14,170 nt of DNA from Desulfobacterales bacterium. Lineage in GTDB: Bacteria > Desulfobacterota > Desulfobacteria > Desulfobacterales > Desulfobacteraceae. The stretch spans positions 1 through 14,170 of the forward strand of contig JAKSBO010000639.1 of the NCBI GenBank assembly GCA_022361095.1. Direction: 5' to 3'. How positions within the stretch are numbered: the first letter of the stretch is position 1; each line of letters starts with the position of its first letter. The notes below the pieces were generated by a model. That model was not told the origin of the DNA. It did no database searches and saw only the letters and a list, made by a program, of their open reading frames with translations. Position numbers and translations under genes: made by a program. Positions 1-7,326 of this stretch are shown in pieces.

Positions 1-136
1 AAAACAAAAGGAACTAAGTTTAAAAGATCTGTAATATATTAGAGCTTATGTACTCTAAAATTTTTATTTGCGCAACAAACATTGTTGTTAATGAATGATG
101 GGCTGTTGAAAGAGAATGATTTGTTTGCTGTTGTAT

Positions 137-176
137 ATGAGAGGCCGATATTCAAGTTTTAATACGGACCTCTCAT
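137..176. repeat. Imperfect inverted repeat downstream of rsgA
   Basis: The arms ATGAGAGG (137-144) and CCTCTCAT (169-176) are perfectly complementary. Pairing continues inward through CCG/CGG and TATT/AATA with single-base bulges, leaving a loop of about 8 nt. It lies 35 bp beyond the rsgA stop, so it could end or protect that minus-strand transcript. Neither side shows a T-run, so a classical intrinsic terminator is not supported. A smaller perfect hairpin (CAACAA, loop ACA, TTGTTG) sits at 73-87. I see no gene in positions 1-210. Confidence 0.45.
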
Positions 177-210
177 CTTGTAATGTGATCTTTGGGAAAA
201 GAAACCTTGC

Positions 211-1314
211 TTAAAAAGACTTCTTTTTGTTTATGGATTTAATCTTCATGGAGACCCCTTTCCAACGCTCCTTTTCCACACGGTCTGCACTTTTGTTTTT
301 CCGGGCGGAGACATATTCCAGTTCCCGTTTCATTTTGAGGTAGTTTTCAAATCTGGCTTCGGTCAGTTCTCCGTCATGGACGGCCTGGAGAACCCGGCAG
401 CCGGGCTCGTGGGTGTGGGTGCAGTCTGAAAAACGGCATCCGGCAGCGAACTCCTCTATTTCCGGGAAGGTGGATTCAACTCCCTGGTCAATCTCCCAGA
501 AACTGATTTCGCGGATACCCGGATTGTCAATGATCATTCCGCCCTGGGGCATCATGATCAGGTCCCGGGATGTGGTGGTGTGCGTTCCTTTGCCCACACT
601 GGCGCTGACTTCGCCGGTGGCCTGGACGGTTTCACCGCACAGCCGGTTGATCAGGGTGGATTTGCCTGTGCCCGAAGAGCCGACCATGACGCTGGTCCGG
701 CCATGGGCCAGGTAGGGCGCCAATTCGGAGAGCCCTGAATCATTAAACGCAGATACCAGATGTACGGGAACGCCGAATGCGATGGATTCGGCTTCGTCTG
801 CAAAATGTTGGGGGTCCTGGTGAAGATCCGCCTTTGTCAGGATGATTACCGGGGTTAAGCCGCAATTGTATACCAGGGTCAGGTAGCGCTCAAGGCGGCG
901 CAGATTAAAATCCCGGTCAAGGCCGGTCACGATGAATACGCTGTCAAGGTTGGCCGCGATGGTTTGCTCTCTGTACTCGCCCGATTTTTTGTTGTGCATA
1001 CCTGCAGCCCCCCTGGTCAGTGCATTCTTTCGCGGCAATATCCCCTCTATGGCTGTCTGTCTGACCATGACCCAGTCGCCGACCACCGGGTATGTGATGC
1101 TGCTCTCCTGTTGAAGTTTTCCGGCCGAGGTTGCCAGGATCTCTCCTTTGCCGTCGTTGATAAAAAAATATCTTTTCCTGACCCCGGTCACCCGGGCAGG
1201 GAAAAAAGAGTGTGTGTCAAGATTTTCCATCTGTTTCTGGAAATGGGATGTCCAGCCCAAATTGGAAAGCTGTTTAAAATTATTGTCTTGTTGCAGTGAA
1301 TTTTTGTCGCTCAT
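211..1314 (-). CDS. rsgA: Ribosome small-subunit-dependent GTPase RsgA (YjeQ)
   Basis: RsgA is a circularly permuted GTPase that binds the 30S subunit and helps late ribosome assembly by checking and releasing assembly factors. The 367-aa protein has the expected order. An N-terminal OB-fold spans about residues 35-100. The G domain then runs G4 TKAD (160-163), G5 SA (188-189), P-loop GSSGTGKST (212-220) and G3 DNPG (263-266). A C-terminal zinc-finger subdomain follows with C293, C298, H300 and C306. The tail is lysine-rich, as in many RsgA proteins that contact rRNA. Length is normal for the family. The ATG at 1314 has an AGGA-type ribosome binding site about 8 bp upstream. The gene stands alone on its strand. 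Family identity is very secure. Confidence 0.97.
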   Translation of the reverse strand: MSDKNSLQQDNNFKQLSNLGWTSHFQKQMENLDTHSFFPARVTGVRKRYFFINDGKGEILATSAGKLQQESSITYPVVGDWVMVRQTAIEGILPRKNALTRGAAGMHNKKSGEYREQTIAANLDSVFIVTGLDRDFNLRRLERYLTLVYNCGLTPVIILTKADLHQDPQHFADEAESIAFGVPVHLVSAFNDSGLSELAPYLAHGRTSVMVGSSGTGKSTLINRLCGETVQATGEVSASVGKGTHTTTSRDLIMMPQGGMIIDNPGIREISFWEIDQGVESTFPEIEEFAAGCRFSDCTHTHEPGCRVLQAVHDGELTEARFENYLKMKRELEYVSARKNKSADRVEKERWKGVSMKIKSINKKKSF

Positions 1315-1550
1315 TGTTATATCCTGCCTGTCTTCGATTTTAGTTTACATGGCGACCGTACAGGCCGACCTTCCGGCTACAGTTAATGTGATATGATTTT
1401 GATGGCGTGTCGCTGCCGACAGAAAAGAAAATGAGAACAGCAGATATTCAATTTTGAATTCTGCAGGGGAAAAAGGACCACGCTAAAACGGTTTAACTTC
1501 ACATAAAATAATTTTACCGCTGACATAAGACCCAGGATCAAACAGCCGCC

Positions 1551-1607
1551 TTAATCCTTCCCCTTATCGGCAGCGTTTGATACAATATCCAATGATTTCC
1601 TTGACAT
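1551..1607 (-). CDS. Possible 18-aa small ORF with strong ribosome binding site
   Basis: On the minus strand an AAGGAGG Shine-Dalgarno lies 4 bp before an ATG at 1607. It opens an 18-codon ORF, MSRKSLDIVSNAADKGKD, ending in TAA at 1551-1553. The product is polar and charged, with no signal peptide or membrane segment. I do not recognise it. It lies between the truncated kinase-like fragment and rsgA, on the same strand as both. It could be a real microprotein, a leader peptide, or the 5' stub of a gene lost along with the neighbouring kinase. Only the ribosome binding site supports it. Confidence 0.22.
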   Translation of the reverse strand: MSRKSLDIVSNAADKGKD

Positions 1608-1627
1608 AAAACCTCCTTATTGTAAGC

Positions 1628-1670
1628 GATATCTTCTTACAGGATGGGCCCGTATCCTGTCAAGAGATAT
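1628..1670. repeat. Hairpin downstream of the kinase-like fragment
   Basis: A perfect 7-bp stem, ACAGGAT (1639-1645) with ATCCTGT (1654-1660), encloses an 8-nt loop, GGGCCCGT. Outer arms ATATCT and AGATAT extend the pairing through a short mismatched zone. It begins 7 bp past the stop of the minus-strand fragment at 1677 and may be the old 3' hairpin of that gene. No U-run follows on either strand. Confidence 0.4.
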
Positions 1671-1676
1671 TCATTA

Positions 1677-2012
1677 TCAGCTCTTCCATACCAGTTGCCC
1701 CGCTTTTTTCGACAATTCGATTCGAGCTATGGTGCCCGAATTAAACGCAATGCTGTCATTCTCAATCCCATCGGAAAAAATGACCCCGTTTTCGGGCATC
1801 ATGGATTCGATTTCCAGCCTTTTTTCATGTGTGATTTCACCAAACACGAGATCAATGCCTGTGGCCCGGCTGGGGAAGGGTTCCCGGACACTGAACCGGA
1901 GCCGTTGTTCATCCCAGGCAAAGCCGTTTTCAAGGGGGTGCCCTTTTGTCCCTGACACGGCCATGACGCTTGCCAGGGGCGTCTTCCAGGCCCGGTTATA
2001 TGCATTGCTCAA
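1677..2012 (-). pseudogene. C-terminal remnant of an NAD-kinase-like ("sugar kinase") protein
   Basis: The 111-codon frame reads like the last third of proteins annotated as NAD-kinase-like sugar kinases. The recognisable blocks are LRFSVREPFPS (about 38-48), MMPENGVIFSDGIE (71-84) and AFNSGTIARIEL (88-99), followed by a short hydrophobic end. In full-length relatives these blocks follow the nucleotide-binding GGDGT-type core, which is absent here. The frame can only open at a TTG at 2012. A TAA sits directly upstream in frame, and the next 100 bp contain no recognisable kinase residues in any frame. I read this as a 5'-truncated, inactive gene. The family match is from memory and needs a search. 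The alternative is an expressed small protein of unknown role. Confidence 0.6.
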
Positions 2013-2513
2013 TTAAGTATAATCTTCCCGGATTTGGTGCCTGCCGATAAGAGGCCTTCCCTGAAGTTTTATAAATAGACAAACCTTATTTTTAAATAAA
2101 TTTTTTATTTGTAAATAAAAAAAATTGTTTGTATTTTATTTGCTGTCAAATTAAACGAATTTGTTTGTTCGTATGTACCTCAGCGCTGCAGACGTCATGA
2201 GGCTTTTAACTTCAAGGCACTCAAGGTTGCAGATGTAGTCTCGACTACCGTAAAAACTTGATAACCGGGAAAAGGAAATTCTCATGGCTTCCCCAAAGGG
2301 TAAAAATCCTAGGTAAATTAAAACAAAATCAGGATCTAACCCTGTGCGAAGCTCTTATTATGATACGGTATATAAATCTGTATCTTGATTCCAATACCTT
2401 TCATTAACTAAAAAATCATATGTAATGTTGAGGGGTCTTTTACCACTGGGTTGCAAAGTATCTGCGTTCCCTAAAAACTGAAATCCGTTAAATCTACATG
2501 AGAGGAGATGAGA
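2013..2513. other. Long AT-rich, largely non-coding gap before the chemoreceptor
   Basis: This 500-bp gap has two parts. Positions 2067-2170 are extremely A/T-rich with short mirror tracts (TTTATTTG, AAATAAA) and an ACGAA/TTCGT hairpin around 2155-2173, so the DNA may be curved or protein-bound. Positions 2175-2507 are of ordinary composition. They carry a compact hairpin GTAGT-CTCG-ACTAC near 2235-2248, with possible outer pairs GGTT/AACC. A 44-codon minus-strand ORF (2285 to 2151) starts after GGGGAAG, but I do not recognise the product. The promoter and 5' leader of the chemoreceptor must lie here; I could not identify a convincing -35/-10 or sigma-28 site. Confidence 0.4.
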
Positions 2514-4517
2514 ATGAGAAAACTGACTTTGAGATCAAAATTAATCATCGGCGGCGTGGTGGCCGCAATTCTTCCACTGGTTGTCGTGGGGTTATTTTCA
2601 ATAAACAAATCCTCCTCTGCACTGGTTGACATTGCACAGGGACGGGCAAAACTCGCTGCACAAAATCTTGCAACCATGCTAAGCCTTTTCATGGAAGAGG
2701 AAACCGAAAAAGCCCGGACAATGGCGTCAGCGCCGCAGGTCCAGAAAATGATTAATAATGCCGGGGCTAAAGATTCCGAAAATAGCTTTTCTGAGGTGCC
2801 TGCTGTTGCCGCATATCTTTCAGAGATATATCAAAAGAGCAAAAAATATTACGATACGATTCTTATTGCAAATTCATCCGGGCTTGTCTTTGTTCGTGCA
2901 GACCTCTACGGCAAAGCATCCGGGCTGAAAAAAATAAGTGTGGCCGACAGGAACTATTTTAAGGCTGCCAAATCCGGCAAGATCACCATAAGTGAACCGA
3001 TTATTTCAAAGGTCAGCGGGGATTCTATTTTTGTCGTCGCCGTTCCTTTGCAGAATAGTTCCGGGGTGTTTTCCGGTATTTTGGGGCTGGTTGTAAAATT
3101 ATCGGCTATAACCGAAAAAGTTGCCCAGACAAAAATCGGCGATACAGGTTATCCTTTTATGGTGGGCCGTGACGGCCTTTTCATATATCATCCTGTGAAA
3201 GATTATATTGGCAAGTTGAATATGACTACCCTTGAAGGGATGGAGGATATTGCCAAAAAATCACTGGCCCAGGAAACAGGTGTTGAAAAATATACTTTTA
3301 AGGGGATTGATAAGATTGCCGGTTTTGCACCAGTACCTGCCACGGGCTGGAGCATTGTGGTTACTCAGAATGAATCGGAATTTCTTGCTCCCGTGGTTTC
3401 GATTCGCAATATGGTTCTTGTTGCGGGTTGCATATTTCTGGTCCTGGCAATTGCGGCTGTCCTCTGGTTTGTTAACGGCATTATGGTGCTTCTTGGAAAT
3501 GATCCGTCCGAAATCGCTAAAGTGGCCGACCGGATTGCATCCGGTGATCTTACATATGAATTCAAAAGTACCGGAAAACAACTTTGCGGTGTGTATGCCA
3601 GCATGAAGCAAATGACCGATAATTTGAAACATATGTTTGCAGATATTTCACAAGGGGTTCAGATGTTGACATCGTCTTCCACGGAACTGTCGGAAGTGTC
3701 CCAGCAGATGACATCCGGTGCGGAACAGTCTTCACAAAAAGCAAATAATGTTTCTTCGGCCGTCGATGAGATGGAAACGGCAATGAACAGCGTGGCTGCC
3801 GCCACAGAGCAGACAAGTACCAACCTGCAGATGATTGTAGCGGCCGCAGAAGAGATGTCCGCAACGATCAATGAGATTTCAGCCAACACCGACAAGGGAA
3901 GCCGGACAACAACCCAGGCCGTTGAAAAAGCCGAAGATATTTCCGGAAAAGTCGATGCCTTAGGCCGGGCTGCAACGGAAATCAGCAAGGTGACGGAAAC
4001 CATTTCTGATATTTCCGAGCAGACCAATCTTCTGGCGCTGAATGCGACCATCGAGGCTGCCAGAGCCGGGGAAGCGGGTAAAGGGTTTGCCGTCGTTGCC
4101 GGTGAAATTAAGGAACTTGCAAATCAGACAGCCCATGCAACAGACGAAATCGGTTTGAAAATCGGTGAGGTTCAGACAACAACCACTGAATCTGTGGAAG
4201 CGATAAAGGCAATTGTCGAAATCATTGACGATGTCAATTCAATTGTTACATCAGTTGCCGGGGCAATTGAAGAGCAGTCTGCCACAACCCAGGAGATTTC
4301 CAATAATGTAAGCCAGGCAGCCATCGGTGTTCAGGGGGTCAATGAAAATGTCAACCAGACGTCAGCGGCGGCAGCCGAGGTCACCCAGGATGTCCACCAG
4401 GTCAGTCAGTCTGCCGACGAAATCACGGCCGGGACCAGGCACATAAATGAAAATGTTCTGGAATTATCTAAACTTGCGCAAAATCTTAACGAGATGATCG
4501 GCAGATTTAAGCTGTAA
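2514..4517 (+). CDS. Methyl-accepting chemotaxis protein with dCache sensor
   Basis: This is a transmembrane chemoreceptor that senses a small molecule outside the cytoplasmic membrane and controls CheA. Transmembrane segment 1 is at about residues 10-30. A periplasmic double-Cache domain spans about 31-285, with the [11 protein letters not shown] ligand-pocket block near 144 and a second lobe containing [16 protein letters not shown]. Transmembrane segment 2 is at about 299-328, followed by a HAMP domain to about 383. A long signalling coiled coil follows, with the invariant hairpin tip [19 protein letters not shown] near 502. There is no C-terminal NWETF-type pentapeptide for CheR/CheB tethering. 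I start at the ATG at 2514 (667 aa) because AGGAG at 2503-2507 is 6 bp away; the ATG at 2508 would leave no spacing. The ligand cannot be told from sequence. No che genes are adjacent, so it is an orphan receptor with its own terminator. Confidence 0.95.
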   Translation: MRKLTLRSKLIIGGVVAAILPLVVVGLFSINKSSSALVDIAQGRAKLAAQNLATMLSLFMEEETEKARTMASAPQVQKMINNAGAKDSENSFSEVPAVAAYLSEIYQKSKKYYDTILIANSSGLVFVRADLYGKASGLKKISVADRNYFKAAKSGKITISEPIISKVSGDSIFVVAVPLQNSSGVFSGILGLVVKLSAITEKVAQTKIGDTGYPFMVGRDGLFIYHPVKDYIGKLNMTTLEGMEDIAKKSLAQETGVEKYTFKGIDKIAGFAPVPATGWSIVVTQNESEFLAPVVSIRNMVLVAGCIFLVLAIAAVLWFVNGIMVLLGNDPSEIAKVADRIASGDLTYEFKSTGKQLCGVYASMKQMTDNLKHMFADISQGVQMLTSSSTELSEVSQQMTSGAEQSSQKANNVSSAVDEMETAMNSVAAATEQTSTNLQMIVAAAEEMSATINEISANTDKGSRTTTQAVEKAEDISGKVDALGRAATEISKVTETISDISEQTNLLALNATIEAARAGEAGKGFAVVAGEIKELANQTAHATDEIGLKIGEVQTTTTESVEAIKAIVEIIDDVNSIVTSVAGAIEEQSATTQEISNNVSQAAIGVQGVNENVNQTSAAAAEVTQDVHQVSQSADEITAGTRHINENVLELSKLAQNLNEMIGRFKL

Positions 4518-4529
4518 ACGTCAAAATAC

Positions 4530-4561
4530 GGCCCTGCCGCTCTTTAGGCGGCGGGCCTTTT
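4530..4561 (+). terminator. Intrinsic terminator of the chemoreceptor gene
   Basis: GGCCC-(T)-GCCGC pairs with GCGGC-GGGCC around a 7-nt loop. This gives a 10-bp GC-rich stem with one bulged T, followed by TTTT. It begins 12 bp after the stop. The opposite strand reads into GTATTTTG, so it may also serve the convergent LysR gene. Confidence 0.85.
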
Positions 4562-4563
4562 CA

Positions 4564-4592
4564 TATCCATGGCTGCAGAAGCCATGGGGATA
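4564..4592. repeat. Second hairpin between the convergent MCP and LysR genes
   Basis: TATCC-ATGGCT pairs with AGCCAT-(GG)-GGATA around a 5-nt loop: 11 base pairs with a two-base bulge. It lies in the short space between the two convergent genes. It may block read-through or protect the 3' end of the lysR transcript. No U-run follows. Confidence 0.55.
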
Positions 4593-4620
4593 ATAAATTT
4601 TATGTAACGCCGGTGTGGGC

Positions 4621-5517
4621 CTAATCCGCCCCGAATTCACCGGGTTTGATTTGGGTCAGGTAGTTAATAAGGGCCTTGTTTTTTATAAATTCCAGTTTTT
4701 TTTGTTTGATAAAGATATTAAAATGGTCTGCGTTGGGTTGGATTTGCGGAAACGGATCCACAAGACTTTTTTCTTCAAGCTCTCTGATCACCGTGTATTT
4801 CGGCACAAATCCGATACCCAAGCCGGACATGGCCGCGTTGATGATTCCCCTGATGTGATTGATCTGTACGACGTTTTTCAGGCAGGACCGTTTGTCTGCG
4901 GGGATGGCGGTTATAAAATTGCGCCACCAGGCCAGTTGCTTGTCACTGGACAAAATGTTTACCCGGGCCAGATCGTCAATACCTGATATCCGGTGGTGCC
5001 TAAGAAAATCCGGGGCGGCAATGGTGACATACTGCTCCTGGAACAGGTAAATGCGCTCAATGGAGGGCAGCTCATGGGCCACGCAGTCAATGATCAGGTC
5101 CACCTCGTCTCTGAGCAGTGGCATTTCAAGATCCGGGGATAGATAAAAATCCAGGTGAATTTCCGGATGGGTGTCCAGAAATGGTTTAATATGGTTGATC
5201 AGGATGGATGTGCCGAACTCAACCGTGGAGCCGATACGGATGGTGAACAGCGCCTTTTTTCGGTGGGTGGATATCTCCTGATCCGCTTTTTCAATTTCAT
5301 AAAAAATTTTTTCGCAGGAACGGAACAAAATGCGGCCGGCAGGGGTCAGGTCCAGGATTTTTCCCCGGCGGGCGAATAACGGGGTATCCATGGAGGTTTC
5401 AAGTTTTTTAATGGCATGGCTGACGGCGGACTGGGTTACGAAAAGCCGCCGGGCCGCCTGGGTAAATTTTTTTTCCTTGGCCAGGACGAAAAAGGTTTTC
5501 AGATGATAAAGGTCCAT
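4621..5517 (-). CDS. LysR-family transcriptional regulator
   Basis: The 298-aa protein has the usual LysR layout. A winged helix-turn-helix occupies residues 1-60, with the recognition region FTQAARRLFVTQSAVSHAIK at about 18-37. A linker helix leads to a two-lobed substrate-binding-like effector domain from about 90 to the end. LysR proteins bind as tetramers to a T-N11-A palindrome and usually control a divergent target in response to a metabolite. Here the divergent target is the aldehyde dehydrogenase pair starting at 5736. The inducer is therefore probably an amino-acid semialdehyde or its precursor; this is inference from position. The ATG at 5517 has only a weak AAAAAGAA ribosome binding site. 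That site lies inside the left edge of the repeat at 5521-5622, so the repeat forms this gene's leader. Confidence 0.93.
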   Translation of the reverse strand: MDLYHLKTFFVLAKEKKFTQAARRLFVTQSAVSHAIKKLETSMDTPLFARRGKILDLTPAGRILFRSCEKIFYEIEKADQEISTHRKKALFTIRIGSTVEFGTSILINHIKPFLDTHPEIHLDFYLSPDLEMPLLRDEVDLIIDCVAHELPSIERIYLFQEQYVTIAAPDFLRHHRISGIDDLARVNILSSDKQLAWWRNFITAIPADKRSCLKNVVQINHIRGIINAAMSGLGIGFVPKYTVIRELEEKSLVDPFPQIQPNADHFNIFIKQKKLEFIKNKALINYLTQIKPGEFGAD

Positions 5518-5520
5518 AAT

Positions 5521-5622
5521 TCTTTTTGTAAGAAACTCCGGGTAAGTTACTCAGATTTTTCACGTTTTGTTGCGGGGCGAGCCTGGGTGTTCATAGACCG
5601 GGCTGGCCCACGGCTGTTAGTA
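5521..5622. repeat. Direct repeat copy A (about 100 bp)
   Basis: This stretch aligns with 9011-9113 in the same orientation. By hand count it is about 80 % identical with one 1-bp gap. The core GGGGCGAGCCTGGGTGTT at 5574-5591 is identical in both copies. Inside it a stem-loop (5575-5609) pairs GGGC-G-AGCCTGG with CCGGGCT-G-GCCC around the loop GTGTTCATAGA. The element sits between lysR and the ALDH7 gene and overlaps the lysR ribosome binding site. I do not recognise the family. It has no ORF and no transposase ends. Confidence 0.8.
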
Positions 5623-5640
5623 TGAATTCTGCTCATGGTT

Positions 5641-5686
5641 ATAATAAATATTATGAATTTTACTTTAATATGTTTGGCATTATATT
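5641..5686 (+). promoter_or_regulatory. Putative LysR operator and promoter of the aldehyde dehydrogenase genes
   Basis: An interrupted palindrome ATAATAAATATTAT (5641-5654) fits the loose LysR-box pattern. It lies just upstream of a plausible sigma-70 promoter: -35 TTTACT (5659-5664), 16-bp spacer, -10 TATATT (5681-5686). This would leave a leader of about 45 nt before the ATG at 5736. The area is very AT-rich, so a chance match is quite possible. Confidence 0.35.
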
Positions 5687-5735
5687 ACAATAAGATATTT
5701 TAATTATTAATAAATATCATCAGGAGGTGAGTTAT

Positions 5736-7295
5736 ATGAGCGGTGCATTTAACGCAGAAATAAAACAAATCCTTGATGCTCTTGGGATTAAATCCGTCAA
5801 TTCCGGTGCCACAACCGGTGGCCGCAACGGCTGGCTTGTAACAAAAGGAAAAGAACTTGTTTCCTATTCCCCCATCAACGGCAAGCCCATTGCCGGTGTC
5901 GTGACGGCAGAAAAAAAAGATTATGACGCTGTGATCGAAAAAGCCTGGGCCGCATTTAAGATATTTCGCATGATGCCCGCTCCCCGGCGCGGCGAGATGG
6001 TCCGTGAAATCGGTGATGCGTTACGGGCAAAGAAAAAGGCTCTGGGTGCCCTGATCGCCCTTGAAGTCGGTAAAATCCGGGCCGAAGGCGAGGGTGAGGT
6101 CCAGGAGATGATTGATATTGCCTATTTCGCCATGGGCCTGAGCCGCCAGCTTTATGGCCTGACCATGCATTCCGAACGGCCTGAACACCGGATGTACGAA
6201 CAATGGCACCCCCTGGGAATTGTCGGACTGATCACCTCGTTTAACTTTCCTGCGGCACCGTGGTCCTGGAACAGCTTGATCGCCTCTGTGTGCGGTGACG
6301 CAATCGTGTTCAAACCCAGCTCAAAAACACCTTTGACCAGCATTGCCATCCAGAATATTATCGCCCCTGTGGTTGATAAATACGGCGTTGGGGGCATTTT
6401 CAACATGGTTATCGGTTCCAGGGAGGACGTGGGCGAACCCATGCTCCATGACCCGCGCATTCCCTTGATTTCCGCCACAGGCTCCACTGCCATGGGCAAG
6501 CATGTGGGGGAAGTGGTGGGCGGCCGTTTAGGGCGCTCTCTGCTGGAACTTGGCGGCAACAATGCCATTATCGTTACCGAAGACGCGGACATGGACATGG
6601 CTGTCCGGGCCACCCTGTTCGGTGCTGTGGGAACTGCCGGGCAGCGCTGCACCTCCACCCGCAGGATCATCATTCACGCTTCGGTAAAAGAGAGCTTTGT
6701 CAACAACCTGATCAAAGCCTACAAACAGGTCAAGGTCGGCAATCCCCTGGACAACGATACCCTCATGGGGCCGCTGATTGATCAAGGGGCTGTCCTTGCC
6801 ATGGAAGAGGCCCTGAAAGCCGTAACGGCCTGTGGGGGCAAGGTGCTTTGCGGCGGCGAACGGATCACTGTGGCAGGTTGTGAAGGCGGCCATTATGTGA
6901 GTCCGGCCGTGGCTGAAGTGAAAAATGAGTTTCCCATTGTCCAGAGCGAAACCTTTGCCCCCATCCTGTACATCATTGAATACGATGCATTTGATCACGC
7001 CCTTGCACTGCACAATGACGTACCCCAGGGGCTTTCTTCCGCAATCTTTACAACATCCATGCATTACCAGGAAAGGTTCTTGTCACATAAAGGCTCTGAC
7101 TGCGGCATTGCCAACGTGAACCTGGGTACCTCCGGCGCTGAAATCGGCGGTGCATTCGGCGGTGAAAAAGAGACCGGCGGCGGCCGGGAATCCGGATCCG
7201 ATGCATGGAGGGCGTACATGAGGCGTCAAACCAACACCATTAACTGGGGCAAGGAACTGCCGCTGGCCCAGGGTATCGAATTTAATATCGGATAG
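5736..7295 (+). CDS. ALDH7 (antiquitin-type) aldehyde dehydrogenase, likely L-aminoadipate-semialdehyde dehydrogenase
   Basis: This is an NAD(P)-dependent oxidation enzyme for semialdehydes. ALDH7 members typically convert alpha-aminoadipate semialdehyde (piperideine-6-carboxylate) to aminoadipate in lysine breakdown. The 519-aa protein shows the ALDH7 signature blocks: SFNFPAAPWSWN, GRSLLELGGNNAIIV with catalytic-base E271, and GTAGQRCTSTRR with nucleophile C305. The C-terminal part includes KGSDCGI, SGAEIGGAFGGEK and GRESGSDAW. These match human ALDH7A1 closely. Length is normal. I start at the ATG at 5736 because AGGAGG (5722-5727) is 8 bp away; the upstream in-frame GTG at 5727 overlaps that site. 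The next gene follows after 31 bp, so the two are probably cotranscribed, under the divergent LysR regulator. The substrate could also be betaine or another aldehyde, as ALDH7 is promiscuous. Confidence 0.92.
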   Translation: MSGAFNAEIKQILDALGIKSVNSGATTGGRNGWLVTKGKELVSYSPINGKPIAGVVTAEKKDYDAVIEKAWAAFKIFRMMPAPRRGEMVREIGDALRAKKKALGALIALEVGKIRAEGEGEVQEMIDIAYFAMGLSRQLYGLTMHSERPEHRMYEQWHPLGIVGLITSFNFPAAPWSWNSLIASVCGDAIVFKPSSKTPLTSIAIQNIIAPVVDKYGVGGIFNMVIGSREDVGEPMLHDPRIPLISATGSTAMGKHVGEVVGGRLGRSLLELGGNNAIIVTEDADMDMAVRATLFGAVGTAGQRCTSTRRIIIHASVKESFVNNLIKAYKQVKVGNPLDNDTLMGPLIDQGAVLAMEEALKAVTACGGKVLCGGERITVAGCEGGHYVSPAVAEVKNEFPIVQSETFAPILYIIEYDAFDHALALHNDVPQGLSSAIFTTSMHYQERFLSHKGSDCGIANVNLGTSGAEIGGAFGGEKETGGGRESGSDAWRAYMRRQTNTINWGKELPLAQGIEFNIG

Positions 7296-7326
7296 CACAA
7301 AATAGTTTTAGAAAAGGAGTTATAAA

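Larger units (their letters stand above)
1315..1676. other. Non-coding stretch upstream of rsgA
   Basis: About 360 bp separates rsgA from the truncated kinase-like ORF. Going from rsgA outward it holds the rsgA ribosome binding site and a GC-rich segment (about 1345-1390) with distant resemblance to the repeat at 5521-5622. A hairpin follows at 1440-1463 (CAGAtATTCA/TGAATTCTG). An 18-codon minus-strand ORF with a strong Shine-Dalgarno lies at 1551-1607, and another hairpin at 1628-1670. A 46-codon minus-strand ORF starting near 1530 has no ribosome binding site and is not called. No promoter could be assigned with confidence. Confidence 0.5.

Noticed and set aside
1391..1531. 46-codon minus-strand ORF upstream of rsgA
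   Set aside because: It has no Shine-Dalgarno, its composition is unlike the neighbouring genes, and it ends within the non-coding leader.
2043..2050. GCCGATAA, matching a sigma-28 (FliA) -10 element upstream of the chemoreceptor
   Set aside because: There is no TAAAGTTT-like -35 at the right spacing, and it is about 460 bp from the gene start.
1560..2054. Inverted CTGCCGATAAG-GG motifs flanking the kinase remnant, suggestive of insertion ends
   Set aside because: They match at 13 of 14 bases, which is expected several times by chance in 14 kb. No target duplication or transposase trace is present.
4564..4592. Second hairpin after the MCP as an independent terminator
   Set aside because: No U-run follows on either strand, so it is listed only as an inverted repeat.
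5727..5735. Upstream in-frame GTG start for the ALDH7 gene
   Set aside because: The GTG overlaps the AGGAGG ribosome binding site that is correctly spaced for the ATG at 5736.
6152..7064. Antisense frames of 173 and 178 codons inside the ALDH7 gene
   Set aside because: Both lie opposite conserved catalytic regions and lack ribosome binding sites and family features.
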